DNA of 64,000 nucleotides from Rhynochetos jubatus. Its lineage: Eukaryota; Chordata; Aves; Eurypygiformes; Rhynochetidae. The stretch is from assembly GCA_027574665.1 (NCBI GenBank), contig CM050649.1:61470150-61534149 (forward strand), in the 5' to 3' direction. Below the pieces are notes generated by a model. It was not told the DNA's origin and made no database searches. It saw only the letters and a list, made by a program, of their open reading frames with translations. Below, piece after piece: positions 10,938 to 24,404 of the stretch (position 1 is the stretch's first letter; the number at the start of each line of letters is the position of its first letter). The position numbers and the translations under genes were made by a program.

Positions 10938-13900
10938 CTTACAGACTTTGATCTCTCTGGGTCCCAGTTTTGTCATATAATGCACGTGTTTTTCAGAACT
11001 AACCATCTAACTCGTTATCTTGAACAGAAAGTAAATTAACTCAATAGAGGGTGGTTGATCCCATGTTCCTGTACCAATTCAAAGACTGATAACTTTGCTT
11101 TTTCAGTATCTATTAGCAAGACATGCTAATTAAATAGACAGAGATGCCTCCCTGGTATTTGGAGATTAAATTTAGAAGGAGCAAAAACATACACAAATCA
11201 AAGACAGAGGTGGTTGGACTCTACTACTTCGGTGTTCTAATGGTTTTAAAGACTCAGGGTCCTAGAAAGTGAAATTTGGTAGAAGCAGAGATCGTAAAAA
11301 TTGCTTGTGGTATGTCCCAAATCAATTGACTTCTGAACTCCAAAAAATACAAGAATAACACTTGTCAATTGCTGACAGCATACATAGTATATGATGCAGG
11401 AAAAATGTATCTCCATTTTTCTCTTCATGTATGAGGTATAGAACAGCAAAAGAATTAATATAAGATGCTATAAATAAATTTTGTATTACATTAAAAAAGG
11501 GTTAAATTATGGCATAACAGACTATTGTAAGCTTCTTAGTGTTCTGTTATTTCAACACAGGGACTACTTTATTTTAATGAAATAAATATATGTACTGCAG
11601 CACAGTTCTTTACCTGTTAATGATTCACTGCATCTTGTTCAGAAGAGGAATGTTCAATCAAATTATCCCAGTGACTGATTAGGGCAAAATTGAGTCATTA
11701 ATATATTTTTAACTCTGTTGCAGCTGAAAAGGATGAAAACCAAGAGTGGAAACCTTAAAATAATTATAAGTAATCCATACCTGTCCACTAATCTTACCTG
11801 CCTAATAGTTTCCCTTATAACATGGGTGACCAGTTGTGGGATTTTTCCACTCAGTGTTTACTGCTTCTTCTGAAAAATATACATAGTCTTAGAAATCTAA
11901 CATGTTCTTTTTAAAGTGCCTTTATACAATGGCTGTTTGATGCTTTGAGAGTGTCATAGAATATATCATACATCTCTTCTGCACCTAGAAAGGATTCATT
12001 TGTTTTTCTTTTTTTGTTTTAATCTCTAATCTACAAATGTGTTAGCAAGAAAAAAGTTAAAGAAATATATTAAATACCAAGCCTAAAAGTAAATCTGTTG
12101 TTTGAAAAAAAGCTTCCAAAGGTGAAAAAGAAGCTAAATTTACCCAAGAATTAGAAGGGAAAAGAAGATCAAAGGAAGAAAACCATCTCCCTTTTTTTTT
12201 ATTTTCTTTTGTGTTTTTTTCTCGTTTGGGTTATTTTTGTTTGTTTGGTGCAAGTCTTCAGCAGCCTTTTGAAGAGAGGCTATTTAAGATGAAGATGGAC
12301 ATAGAAAAACAAGATAAATTTTGGTGTTTTTCTCCAGCAACGCACTGTACATGTTCATCATTATAACTGTGCTAGCATTGCAACTGCACTTGTTGACAAT
12401 CCTGCATGTCTTTCATGTGGAGGAGCATAGGGGAGGAAGAGGCTACAATATTGAGATTTATGCACTTAAAATGTAATTTGAAAATATCTATTTCTGAACT
12501 TCAAATACTTTTATTTCAAGCTGATCAATTTCACTAAATGAAAAGCCATTTATGATATGATTTAAAGAGAAATAAGGAGATGAAGAGGAAGTCCCAGTGA
12601 GATATGAAGAGTGTTTGTACGTTCTGAACAACCGTTTATGAACAACATAGTATAGGAAGAGATCACATTATGCCAAATAGTGATACAAGTAGATAAGTAT
12701 CATTATCAATTAGTTTTTAACTTTAGACTTTAGCTACATAAAAGAAACTCTCATAGTATTGATATTACCTGGGTGAGTTTTAATTCAGTAGTGGTCAACA
12801 GCCTTTTTTTTTCAAAATCTAAAACCACCAGAAAGAGTTAAACTTCTCCTTATGTTCCTTCATACTACTGTTGGTTTGTGCAATAAGCCCTTAGAGAAAC
12901 CAGTTCTATATATGTTGCACTTCTGAGGGCTCCCAATATGAATTATTTAAAGTCCTTAGCCATCAGCTGACAGAATCACAGCTTCAAGTGAATATCCTTG
13001 ATGGCAGATAGCCTGTGCAGTCCTATCATTGAAAGAGGGAACCAAAAAGGAGACAAGGCACTTGGTACTGCTCATGTGGACTCTGGGACTGTGAATTCTT
13101 CCTTTAACTCTGCTGTCAAAGTCAGCCTTTAAACCTCCGCTACATAAATCCCCAGTTTCTAGCTTGTCTATGAAGACTACAGTGCAAGAGCCTGCTGGTA
13201 CAGCCTATATGAAGACTGCATATTTAATTCTGATAAACATAGTTACAATCTTACATCTGAAAATAAATTGGGTTTATTACTATTATACTTCCTTGCTCTT
13301 ACCACTGAAGACAAGAACTCCAAATATAACTGCTAAATAATTGCAACATGTTGCCTTTCTGGAATGGTAAATTTGTACTGACAGGCTCAGTCTGATCAGA
13401 AACATTCTTTGGACCAAAAATAGCCTTGTATTCATAACAAAAAAATCTTTTATCAAAGAGTTCAGGTAAAGAATTAAATGTTGCACTGAAATAAAGGGAT
13501 AAGACATTGGATATGGAAATTGAGGAAAAGGTTAAAGAACTACTAAAAGGTATTGCTATATCAAAGCGTCTCTACAGGAGACTGCTATAAACTTCAATAA
13601 AAGAAACAACCTACCAAGCTTTCATGCATAAATGACTCCAGGTTTTCATTCTTTCCCTTTCAAGTCTGGCTACTGTCATGAGTTTTTGTTTGTTTGGTTT
13701 TCTGTTCTTGATTATTCCGGGAAATGGATTCACCCAGCCTTTATTTCAGTAGTGTGGTGCTCAGCTGTGTCTCTGCACAGACACCCATACTAGGTCTAAC
13801 ACTTCAGGATCACTCCTTTAAGATGTTCTTCATGTAATGATTTTCCTCCTTGGGAAAGAATTTTTCATTAAGGTTTTAAAAAACTTATGTCTTGATTACT

Positions 13901-15824
13901 TCAGTGCAAATATCTGTCATGAACAGAGATGATAACCTAAAATTGATTATCTTGGTGCATATGGATACTTACAGTAAAATGCAGAGCTCCTCAGCTCCAC
14001 CTTGTTCAGTGGTTCAGGTAAAACCTATGACGACAGGACTGTAACTTGTAATCACTATGAAGAACTCAGGGAACACTGTCAATCTAAAGAGAAGTCATTG
14101 AATCAGTAATTCCTGGAGATAAAAATTTTGTCCTACCTCTGTAAGTGTCCCCTCTCTTCCAAACAATGTGGTGTGATATTCTAAAATATCTCTGTGTTCT
14201 AGGTTGTCTCACTATATTTAAAAATATAGTAACAGGGCATCATTCAGCTTTGATATAGTTTTGAGTAGAATTCATCTGGGAATTAAACTGAGCAATTAGT
14301 CACAGAACCTTCCTATTTCCACTCTCCTAGGATTCTGCTACTTTCTATGTCATTTGCCCCACTCAGTCAAAGCCAGTATTCCCTGGGACCTTTTCTGGTC
14401 TCATAAATACCACAAGCTATGGACCCTTTGTTTCATTTCCCAGCAATGTTTACCAGATCCCAGGCCAGAAGTAATTTCTGAAATTATGATGCATCTTGTC
14501 CTTTTGTAATTGTTCTCCATTTCTCATATTCCCTCTTCCTTTTCTTTTTAAATAGTTTCTCTTTCCTATTTATACCCTTCTATGATTTTATATTGCTGCT
14601 ACGTGTCCTTCTACCTGTCATCATTTAGACAAATTTGACAAAACTTGGGACTCGTCTCTTGATAATCTCAAATTTTGAATTTCCACTCCCAACACCTTTT
14701 CATCCCAAATGATTGTATGTGCTCTCAAAGGACCAGTGAAACTCCTTTAGGAGTTGTCTTTGTGATTTTACCATGGTAGCTTCCAGAAAGGCATGTGTGT
14801 TTATAAGGCATATAGTCTAGTTCTGTAAAGTATCAGCCACAAATGTGAGACCTAGAAGAAATTATTCTAAAAAGGTATTTTTAGAAAGAAATACTTGGGC
14901 ACCTTTACTAATTGATAAGCTAATTATCTGTGTTTGTTTCTTCAGAAAAACAAGTTACATTTTTTTCTTTTTTTGCTTCTGAAATTGCTTGAATGTTAAT
15001 GATGATAGAAACCAAAGCAACCTAAGCTTTCTCTGAAAAATGTTAAGCTTTTAGAACAATTTTGCTTCTAAACACACACAAGTTAAAGTAGGGGATCCCC
15101 TTTTCTATTATGGTTGGATAATGGAAATTCATAAACAGACCATGTCTCTGGTGTCTATGATACCATAGAAGAAATAAAAGAACATTACAGTTCTTTATAC
15201 CAAGTTAATTTATACCAAGTTCCAAACTTACTATGTTCTGTAAATTTCACACTTTTCTTGATTTAGTGCATGTCTAGAGAATCTTTAAGTTGTGTCTGTT
15301 GCTCATTAGGTTTTCATAAACTATGTCTAGCCTGAACAAAAGTTGCTATCACACAGACTTCAGACATATTTGAAAATGCAGATTTTAAATAATTGCTCAA
15401 GTTGCATAGTTTTCCTCCTCAGTGCTTTCTAGCATTTGATTCCCCAAACTCAAAATTTTGGTTTCATAGGCACTTCATTTTTCTAAACATATTTTCTCCC
15501 ACAGGTAGGCAAGGACAATCAGTTTCTGTATCATAACAAAACTTTCGTTTATCTGCTGTTGCACACACCAGCTGTTGTTGAAGGTTAATCTCTTCAAAGG
15601 CATAGTTAGTCTCCCACTCTTAGACAGTTAATTTGGCGTAACATGTGTTCTCTTGTAGATGGAAAATTGTCTCTTATCCCTTTCCCATCAACCAAATTAA
15701 GTTTTGTTGTCCTGTACTTTCTTCTCATCTCCTTACTTTTCTTGTTCCCATTCTCACATTGTGAATTCAGCTCTTCCAGTCACTCTTATTACCTCTTTGG
15801 TTGCTTGCTTGGTTGGTTGGTTGA

Positions 15825-15863
15825 GGGGGGGGTGTGGTGTTGGTTGGGTGTTTTGGGGTTGGG
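15825..15863 (+). repeat. G/T-rich low-complexity tract
   Basis: G8 is followed by GT and TTGG units, then G3, G4 and G3 runs. It continues from GGTTGGTTGG units at 15811-15823. It has four G runs of at least three, though the first loop is long. Confidence 0.7.
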
Positions 15864-18137
15864 TTTTTTTTGTTTTGTATTCTCTAGAGTACATTGGCTT
15901 TGCATACAATTCTGAAAGAAAATAGTCTGCTTTGGCAGATTAGACAGACATCCTTTGACTTCCAGAATTTCTTTGGATGTTTAGAGGAATCTCATGTGTT
16001 GGAAGGACTCAGGGTCATGCCGTATACCATGAGACTGTAACTGAATAGAGTAATACAGAATTTTGTTATGCTTATGTTATATTTTTGTTATATAGTATAG
16101 ACAATACTACATATTGGACCAGGTGGTTGCACCACTTTTCTTCTGACCTTACTGTTTTCAGTCATGCTTACACCGATTGTAAAATTCCCACACCTTTAGT
16201 AGGTACATGTTTTCATCTTTGTTGATGTATTTGAGCAAAAACAGGTTAGTAAAAATAGTTATGTAACTATTATTTCATGATTGTTAGAATAAACTAAGAC
16301 CAGTTTAGGCTATGGCAATCTTAGACAAGTCATAAGACTCCTGACAGAGAGGTCAACACAAAGTCTGTGGCCTTTACTAGTAACGGCAAAAGATTGATTA
16401 CTGGTCCCCAGGATCCTAATATAGGCACTGGTCCAGAACTAGAAATGCATTAGTGTTGATTATAGTTTTTGCAGATCTGCTTCTTACCCTTAACTTCTGA
16501 AAATTGAGCTATATAAGTGCAACAAAATTGTTCATGAGTATGTATGGGAAGCGCTGGAAAAAAATTATATGGAATACATTTGAACACCTTTGCTCTTTGC
16601 AAACATTACAGTTGGCCCTTTTGTTGTTGTTTCAATATTAAGTAATAATAATTTACCAGAATGGCCTGTATATCTAGAAGTAGATTATGTGCTGAGATAA
16701 ATTCATTTGATTTTAGTCATATTGTGGGTTCTTATCAGTTGAATGTCTATAGTTCTACTGAGCAGAGTGGTGGAAGGATTTGAGGGGAACTGTGTGGAAC
16801 TCCCTGGAAGAAGCAGAAAAAGTGAATCTCTAAGGGCAACGTGGTTGGGAAAACTAATTGTTCCACATGATTTATGGTACTCAGTTCTGGTTTACCCTAT
16901 AGAAGACATAAGAATTGCTACTTCAGCTAGTAAACCAACTAGCTAAGAAAAACTGGCAATATATCTTTCAAGATCTGTTAAGCAAAACTTAGCTATTCAG
17001 ATTGGTCGCTGCTAATTTAGTTTTAGATTCAGTTTTGCACATCACCTTCTTCTGTTGAAATTACCACAACCCTGCTGTTTATTGACAAAATTTACTGACA
17101 AAAGCAATTCCTAAACTAACAGCAGCTGAGAAATCTACACTATTATATTCTTATGAAGATTTCCAGAAGTCTAAAATTAGATCACTAAAACTATCTAGTA
17201 TTCAAGTGATCTGATTTATAAAAAACACTTCAGTGACCATCAGATATTTGTAGAGCTCATAAAACTCCAGGAATGTTAACTTAGAGCAGGACTCAGGCAA
17301 TTCAAATATAACTGAGTTTAATTGCATTCCCTGCAGCAAATACAAGTTTTAATTTTTCCATGCTGTATATTGGAAATATTTGGATGGTCCTACCTCCGAG
17401 GGAGCTCGTGGCTGCCATGCTAATAATGTTCTTCATCCCTGTAGTACTTTGACGGATTGATTTGTTGTTTTGATGTTGGTTTGTTTCTAATATAGCTGCC
17501 ATGATCTTGTATTTGCTACCAACATGCAAGCGAGCAACCATTTTACCTTTCATTTACATGGATCTACCATGTAAGAAATCAGCTCAGACATTTTAGAATA
17601 CAATAAAGCACACTAGATAAATTACAGGGATGCAGGGGAACCAAACATTTTTTTTGTCTATTGCCAAGTTTTGGTCGATAGGATTGATACTAAGAAAAGT
17701 AACATTGTTGTAGGGAGTTCTCAAGTGTAAAATACCCTATTTCATCTTCATTAAGGTTCCAAGTTCTTTTTCCCTTCTTCATAATAATAATTATATCTAT
17801 ATACCACAGAAACCCGTTTTGGAGTGTTTGCTCTCCCTGATTGGATTCAAATGAAAAGTTGCCTTTCTCTGTGGGCTGATTTCTTTTTCCTGTCTAATCA
17901 GCAGCATGGCCTGAATCCTAATTACAGGTTAGGGAATTAATGAATGAACTTCAAGAATATTAATTTAATGCTTGAAACACCAGCAAATAGAGTGAATGTT
18001 TTATTTGGGGCTGGTTTAATGAAAACTCCTTTTACTGGTATTAGAATTTAAGGTTTAAAATGAGACCATAGTGAAAACAAAATTTCATCTTCATTGTAAA
18101 TTAGTAGGGACTTTAAGTCTTAGGGAGGTGAATGAAA

Positions 18138-18162
18138 GGGGATGGGGGGTGGGGGGGGAGGG
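18138..18162 (+). other. G-quadruplex motif
   Basis: The plus strand reads G4-AT-G6-T-G8-A-G3, with all loops of one or two bases, a compact canonical quadruplex pattern. It sits in otherwise AT-rich unique sequence and is followed by a GAGAGAGAGAAAGG stretch. Confidence 0.8.
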
Positions 18163-20319
18163 TGGTGTTTGTGGAGAGAGAGAAAGGAAAGTAGCTGTAA
18201 TAAAACCATGAACTTAAAATTAATGATCTCACAAATTTTAAATTATTTTACCTACGACAGTAAAATCTAAGCCACAAGAATGTGTATTGCTGATAATTTT
18301 TCAGGTAAGAGTCATTATTCAAATGGATTTGGGTTCATATTTCTTCAGTCAACTTAGACCTGCAGTCTTGGTGACCAAAGAAGGATTTGGGGTTTATTCT
18401 AGAGTACTGTGTTACCTGTATAGCTGATGAGAACAAGCTGGTGCTTTTGAACACCTCCAAAGGAGATTCTGTGTATTCCCCTAGTTTGAGTTTCAAACGG
18501 GTTAATATCTCCCTCTAGGGGTATTCAAAAGCATTCATTGGACTAAGGACATTAATTGACCATATTGGTAGTTAAGATTCTGAAGAGCAGAGGTTTTCTC
18601 AGCATCTAGAAGAAAAGGCTCAATCCCCAGACTGCTTCTTCCCCAAAATGAATTTTCATATGTTATCATTCAACACAGCTGTAAACATAGTCCTTTTATT
18701 CAAAAGACAACTTACTGGCCTCTTCACTGAAGTACTTCTGTTTCTTTACTAGGATTCTGAAGTAAAAATCTTATTGGTAAACAAACTTTGAAATATTTTG
18801 ATACAGCTCCCTTCTCTTTTTGTGCTTTCTTTTAAACAGTGGTATAATAGCTTCATTGACTTTTTGTTTATCTGTTTCTATGGAATGGTTTTTAAAAGAG
18901 TGGGGAAAGTAAAGTGCTTTGGTTTTATAGTGGCTGATGAAAAAGGAAAAGTAAGAGAGAAAATCTGGTACATCAGGTTCTGACTTCTCTCGAATACAAT
19001 TGTCCCATTCCTCTGATGCAATTCAAACCCTCAAAGTCTCTGAATATCACACAAAAGAGGCCTGTGAGCTGCCTGTGACCTTCTAACCAAATCAGGTAAC
19101 TATTTTCAGATATACTGAATGCTGTCCCTCAACTTGAAAACATAGATTTATAGTAATTACTGCAGACGGACTGTATAAAACAACTATGACACCACTTATT
19201 TTAACTGTATTTGTATACATTTAATTTGTCCCTCTGTCATCGGCAATCATGTACATATTCCTTCGTTCAGGGGAAGCTGAATTTTTTCTGCTTGTTTAAA
19301 GATTTTTTTTTTTTTTTCTTGATTCTGCTTGTCTCAGAAGAGCTCTTTGTATCTGTATCCTCACTGGAAAATAATATCCATGTTCTAAAGTCAATGGACC
19401 CTCCAAAATTGTTTCTTATTACACAAAATTGAAAATAACTTTTTATTACAATTGATTAAAATTGGAACACTATTCATGGTTATCCAAGTTAGGGGAGTGA
19501 AAATGTAAGTTGAGTTAATAAATGACTAATGTGGTCCTTTTGATAACTGTTATGACTTCAAGCATCCATAGATTCTTCTACAAAACAGCTGTTGAAAAGA
19601 CTAACCATAAAACTATCAGTGTTTACAAGATTTTTATTATACAAACCTAATGGCTCCCATGGTATTAATGCACTGCAAAATAGTCTTTCCTATTCCTTAT
19701 GAACACAAAGCACATCTCCCTAAAGGGACTTTTCTTCCTACAAGCTATCAATGTAATCAAAACTAGTGATGCATTTTATTACATTACTGCTTCTTGAAGA
19801 AACACGTTTTTATTGTAATATTTCATAAAGATCTCCTGCTGGCAATGTAAAAAGTAACTATCTAATAAAATTTAGTAGTGTGTTCTTGCAAACCCGATTA
19901 AAAATAATGTATAGAAGGCTAGTGAGTATAGTTTCTGTTTTGAAACTTACCGCTAAAAAATAACGTCTTGGGGCTCAGCTACTGAAAACAGCTTCTACCA
20001 TCCTGGTTTTACTTTGTACATCTCTTCCTTCCTCATGAGAAAAATATGTGTAGATCACTTTTGCTGAAAATTTCAAAAGAGTTTGAAAGACAGTCTGCTA
20101 TGCTAGATATATACCATACTTATATCTTTATAAACACCATATTAATTCAACAATGTGTTAATGCATAATTAACAGCACTAGAATATTTGGTGATGAAAAT
20201 TACAATTAAAACAGAGAAACTTCTATGTTATAGAAGGTTTTATTTTTAAGAATAAAAAAAAAGGGGAATATTCACAAAGGTTTATTTTAGCCTATTAAGG
20301 TTTATCTCCCTATGTATGA

Positions 20320-20458
20320 CAGAATGGTTTGCATTGGAAGGAACCTTAAATATAATTTAGTTCTAACACCCCTGCCATGGGCAGGGACACCTTCCTCTAG
20401 ACCAGGTTGCTCAAAGCCTCATCCAGCCTGGCCTTGAAAATATCCAGGGATGGGGCAT
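20320..20458 (-). mobile_element. CR1 LINE 3' fragment, minus orientation
   Basis: The reverse complement matches the last 140 bases of the CR1 copy ending at 57835: GGCCAGGCTGGATGAGGCTT, GAGCAACCTGGTCTAGAGGA, CCTGCCCATGGCAGGGG, then a decayed end (AACCATTCTGTCAT). Only the end of ORF2 and the short 3' UTR remain, as expected from incomplete reverse transcription. It belongs to the same 3'-end class as the 57333 copy but is more diverged. Confidence 0.93.
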
Positions 20459-20946
20459 GTAGTATATATTCTCAATAGAAATAGAAGATTACTCTAGAGG
20501 ACAATTAAGAACAGGAAACCAATTCAGAGCCTCTGATTTTACACATACATTAGCAGATAGCGGCACTCTAGGCTCTTACATATACAAGTAGATTTGTGCA
20601 GCAAAGCAATTGGGGCTGAGGACCTGATGTTCACAGTATGTGTGTTAATGTTTTACAATATCTCTAGTCTGGCTTTGTAGGTTGAATGCCCCTTAGCGGT
20701 TGAAGGGCATTAAACACAATTCTGTAGTTCATCTTTCAATTTAGTTTAATCTGAAACACATGCTGTCCGCATGCTCAAAGACTGCTCCTCAAAGTGTTAC
20801 AAGGGGGAATAACCAGGATATGAGTTTCAAAACCAAACTCTTAATTCTCACTAAAACATTGATGTAGATGTACTTTGAATTTCTTAAAAGTGCATTTTTA
20901 GTTAGATAGCTAAGGGAATAGTTTAATAACATCACATGTAGGATAA
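20459..20946. other. Unique spacer between CR1 fragment and LTR
   Basis: No repeat family is recognised. A short hairpin with 9-bp arms lies at 20685-20711. Confidence 0.5.
20685..20711. other. Short hairpin
   Basis: AATGCCCCTT and AAGGGCATT flank an 8-base loop and pair over 9 bases with one bulged C. It is not followed by a T run and no RNA gene is recognised. Confidence 0.5.
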
Positions 20947-21350
20947 TGTGTTGGATCCACATGCCAAGGTTTTGGTAGCATGGGGGCTATAGGGGTTTGA
21001 AAAGCTGCTGGAAGCCTCCCCTATGTCTGACAGAGCCAATACCAACTGGCTCCAAGACAGTCATGCTGCTGGTCAAGGCCAAGCCCATCAGTGGCAGTGC
21101 CTCTGGGATAACACATCTAAAACCAGTGCAATGGCAAGTGCAACCAGAGAGAGAAATGAGAATGTGAGAGAGGGGAAAAAAAACTCTGCAGACACCAAGG
21201 TCAGTGATGGTAACTGGTGAGTGATTCTCCCTGTCCTACCTTGACCCATGAGCCTTTCATTGTATTTTCAGTCTCCTGCCCAGCTGAGGAGGGGAGTGAT
21301 AGAGTGGCTTGGGTGGGCACCCATCCTCCAGCCAGGGTCAGCCCCCTGCA
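20947..21350 (+). mobile_element. Solo LTR of an avian ERVL-like element, internally deleted
   Basis: The left part reads TGTGTTGGATCCACATGCC, then CAAGGTTTTGGTAGCATGGG, TGTCTGACAGAGCCAATACC, and AAACTCTGCAGACACCAAGG. The right part reads GTAACTGGTGAGTGATTCTC, CTTGACCCATGAGCCTTTC, AGCTGAGGAGGGGAGTGATA, and ends CCAGCCAGGGTCAGCCCCCTGCA. Both halves match the two ends of an avian LTR that I recall as roughly 1 kb, so the middle is missing, with the junction near 21200-21213. The flanks GATAA (20942-20946) and GATGA (21351-21355) match at four of five positions, as expected for an aged 5-bp ERVL target-site duplication. No internal retroviral sequence adjoins it. The size of the deletion is from memory and was not measured. 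Confidence 0.85.
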
Positions 21351-24300
21351 GATGAATAACTGACCTATACAAAATAAAATGGTTTTAGTTTGTGTTTTGT
21401 TTGGGGTCTGTTTGTTTGGTTTTAAGAGAGCTTTTACAGTAACTTGAAAGAACTTTTGTCAAGGGAAGAGCATTTATCCAGCATAATAGTCTGGAATCTG
21501 TTCTTAAACACAAACCTGTTCCAATTGGCTCAGGATGTTAACTTTCCCAGCTGTCCTCCTTAGGATAATTGGACAATTAACCTTTGTGTCTCAGACTAAT
21601 TACCAGCTCAGCCTACCTGGCTGTTTCTCAAAGAAACACAGACAACCACAGGCAGAGAAAATAGGAAAATATAGCCTTCCATAAACATCAGATATATACA
21701 TACCATTTACAGGGCTACCCTCTTACAACCCATTTGTAGTGGAGGCACAGGCCAGAACAAAAGACCAGAGGTGTCTACTAGATAGTTAATCACGATTACC
21801 TGATCAGCTGTAACCTTCTGCCATATGCAAATACTAGTAGGTCCTCATCTTTCTCTAAGTCTGGGTAGGAACAGCTCATATGTAGAGAAGTCCTGTGGCA
21901 ATACATATGAGTGTGCATTTAGAGGTAGTGAGTTGATTTTTACGGTATCAGAATGTGACAATAGAGAGTAAAATAGAAGGGTTGGGGAACAGAGGAGGTT
22001 ATTTTCCTTCATGTACACATGTGCAATATTCCCTCTGGAGCTAAGAGAAGCTGCTGTTATTGGTGAGAGAAAACAAAAAAGCAAGATCCTTCTTTCTCAC
22101 CGTTTCCCTGCACTCACCCAACAAAGACACTGTTTAGGAGTCCCTATAAGCTGGAGAGAACAAAATAAATTCTGTCAGAAAAGCAGGTCCTACCTAAAGA
22201 TTTCTGGCTTTCCCCTTTTTAATTATTCACTCCCAGCATTAACTTGGCAGAAAAAGGTAACTGCATACAAGTATTTTACTTAGTATCCCTTATTTTTAAA
22301 ATACAGTGCATGTAGCTCACCCATACAGATAGCTTTTGGAATAACACAATATAACTTAGTTAATTTTAGGCATGTGTGTAGGAAAATTGCCCACAGCAGG
22401 TATCAAGCAATAATAATAAATAGGTTGGCTAACATTTGTTGTCCCTTTAGAAAAAAGGAGTTCCTTTGTGTTTTTCTTCACACATTGACTATATGGATCT
22501 TCTATTGTATATGTGCCTGCATTCCACATATGCCATGGAAAAGTGAGTCAATTCAGCCTAAAGCTTTCTGAACCAAGAGTTGGGGGTTTTTTCTTTTTTT
22601 TTTTTTTTTAGATTTAATGCAGCACTTTAGATCTTCAAAATGTTCCACTACACAACAAAGGTTCAAAAACATCATAAACCCCTGCAGAGTAAGACGGGTT
22701 CTATGCTTCAACAAGTAGGACAGAGGAGAGGAGCTCTCATGGAGAGTACTGTAGAGTTCACCAAGTGGCTAAAGACAGAGTTCAGTAACCCTCGTGCTCC
22801 TTGAGGAATGCATTGCAGAAACTGATGAGCTTTTCTATAGATTTTATAGACTGCTGAGGTGAGAGTGGAGAGAAGGGGTCAGCTTTTTTAATGTTCTTCA
22901 TGCCGTTTTGCCACTGAGATTGCATTCAATTACTTGGTTTGCTCCTTGTAAGTCACTGGGCTGAAACATGGGTTAGGTCATGGTTTGTGATAGTGCACGG
23001 ATCATCGCTTGCCATTTGGAAACTGGGCAAATTGGATTAAAAGATACTACAAAGTGTGTTTCTGGGGAAAATAGATGGCATATTTGCTCTTTTTCTTCTA
23101 ATATCTGTATAGTGGATATATATGTTGGTTTGGTTTTTATTTTTGGTCTTTTTTGAAGTGACACAATAGAAATGTAGCTGAATAATAATATATATACCCT
23201 GTTTAGCTTAGATACAATTAATAACTTGATAATAACTTGATAATGGAGCTACATAATTGGAGTAACTACATTATTTTAAGTTGGCATAATAGAATGAATG
23301 TAAACTCTTCTTTATTATTTTTTTCTGGTTTTTTTTTCTTGTCATGTTAGTGAAGTTTAGCTTTTGCTTAATCAAGAGAGATGTTCAGATCCAAGTAGTC
23401 ATTTTATAACCTAATCAAATTGCCATGTTAGGATCAGTATGTGTAGAGATCACAGGTCTCTAGGAACAGAATGAGGTTTCATGCTAGTAGGCATGTTCTT
23501 TAGGTGTGGATCTTCTTTCTCCGAGAGCTTGTCTGTTGTCATTGAGTTGGTAACATTCCACAACTTAAAGTCACTGCTGGAGTTGAGTCCCCCAGAACTG
23601 TGTTTGCATGGTTTTATTATCATTGCAGTGAACTCTAAAGAGATGGTCTGTCTTACCCTTGAGACACACAGACTAAAACAAAAATAAGGAAACACTGCAC
23701 ACATTTCTTTGCCTAAATTTTAATATGTTTTTTTGGATTACACTGCTAAGAGCTGGAGTTATGTTTTGTAGCCTAATTGAGCTTGTTTATCAATCTTATG
23801 GCTTTATACAGTCTGAACACTTTCTGGCTCAGCTCAGATTTTTTACTTTGTTTCTACACTAATGGATATTGTCGTCTTCTCCCCTTCCACAAAACTGTAT
23901 CGTCTTTTCTTTCCTTTTCCATCCCACAGCTGTGTCATGTTGGCTTCCATGACTAATATTATTCTCTCCTGCCCTGAATTCCTTCTTTCTGTATATGGTA
24001 AATTCCATTAGTCCAAACCCATTTAATGGAGATGAATAAGAGAAAACTCATTCTGTAGGGTTTCCCCAAATAGAACAGACATTAATTTTACAACATTACA
24101 GTCTAGATCCCTCTCAGAAATGCTGACCTTCAATTCAGTTGACAACATTCAAAAAACCCAAACTTCTTAACATTAATTTAGTTATGTTATTTAAATAGAT
24201 AACTTTTAAACAGGCCTAGTGATGTGAACTGATTTATTATGTGTAGAATACTGGTCTATATAACCTGGTGTTCTCTTCCAGATAACTTGAAATGTCTTTT

Positions 24301-24404
24301 TGCTGATGATCAATGAGTCACTGAGGATTACACAAACAGACAGATGTCTCCCTTTTTAAAATATACCATAGATAGTAGTTTAGATTCTGTGTAAGCCAGG
24401 GATT
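21351..24404. other. Unique AT-rich sequence, no gene recognised
   Basis: No transposon or exon is recognised. A T16 run lies at 22594-22609, and an 11-bp tandem pair (TAATAACTTGA twice) at 23219-23240. The block 21490-21650 is notable for clustered homeodomain-, SOX- and RUNX-like words. Confidence 0.5.
22594..22609 (+). repeat. T16 homopolymer
   Basis: This is a run of 16 T within a T-rich stretch that starts near 22586. Confidence 0.9.

Larger units (their letters stand above)
10938..20319. other. Unique AT-rich sequence, no gene recognised
   Basis: No transposon or exon is recognised in about 9.4 kb. G-rich tracts lie at 15825-15863 and 18138-18162, and a T15 run at 19303-19317. A 9-bp inverted repeat with a 2-base centre lies at 14211-14230. 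The block at about 17840-17970 is rich in homeodomain-type TAAT sites. Confidence 0.5.
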
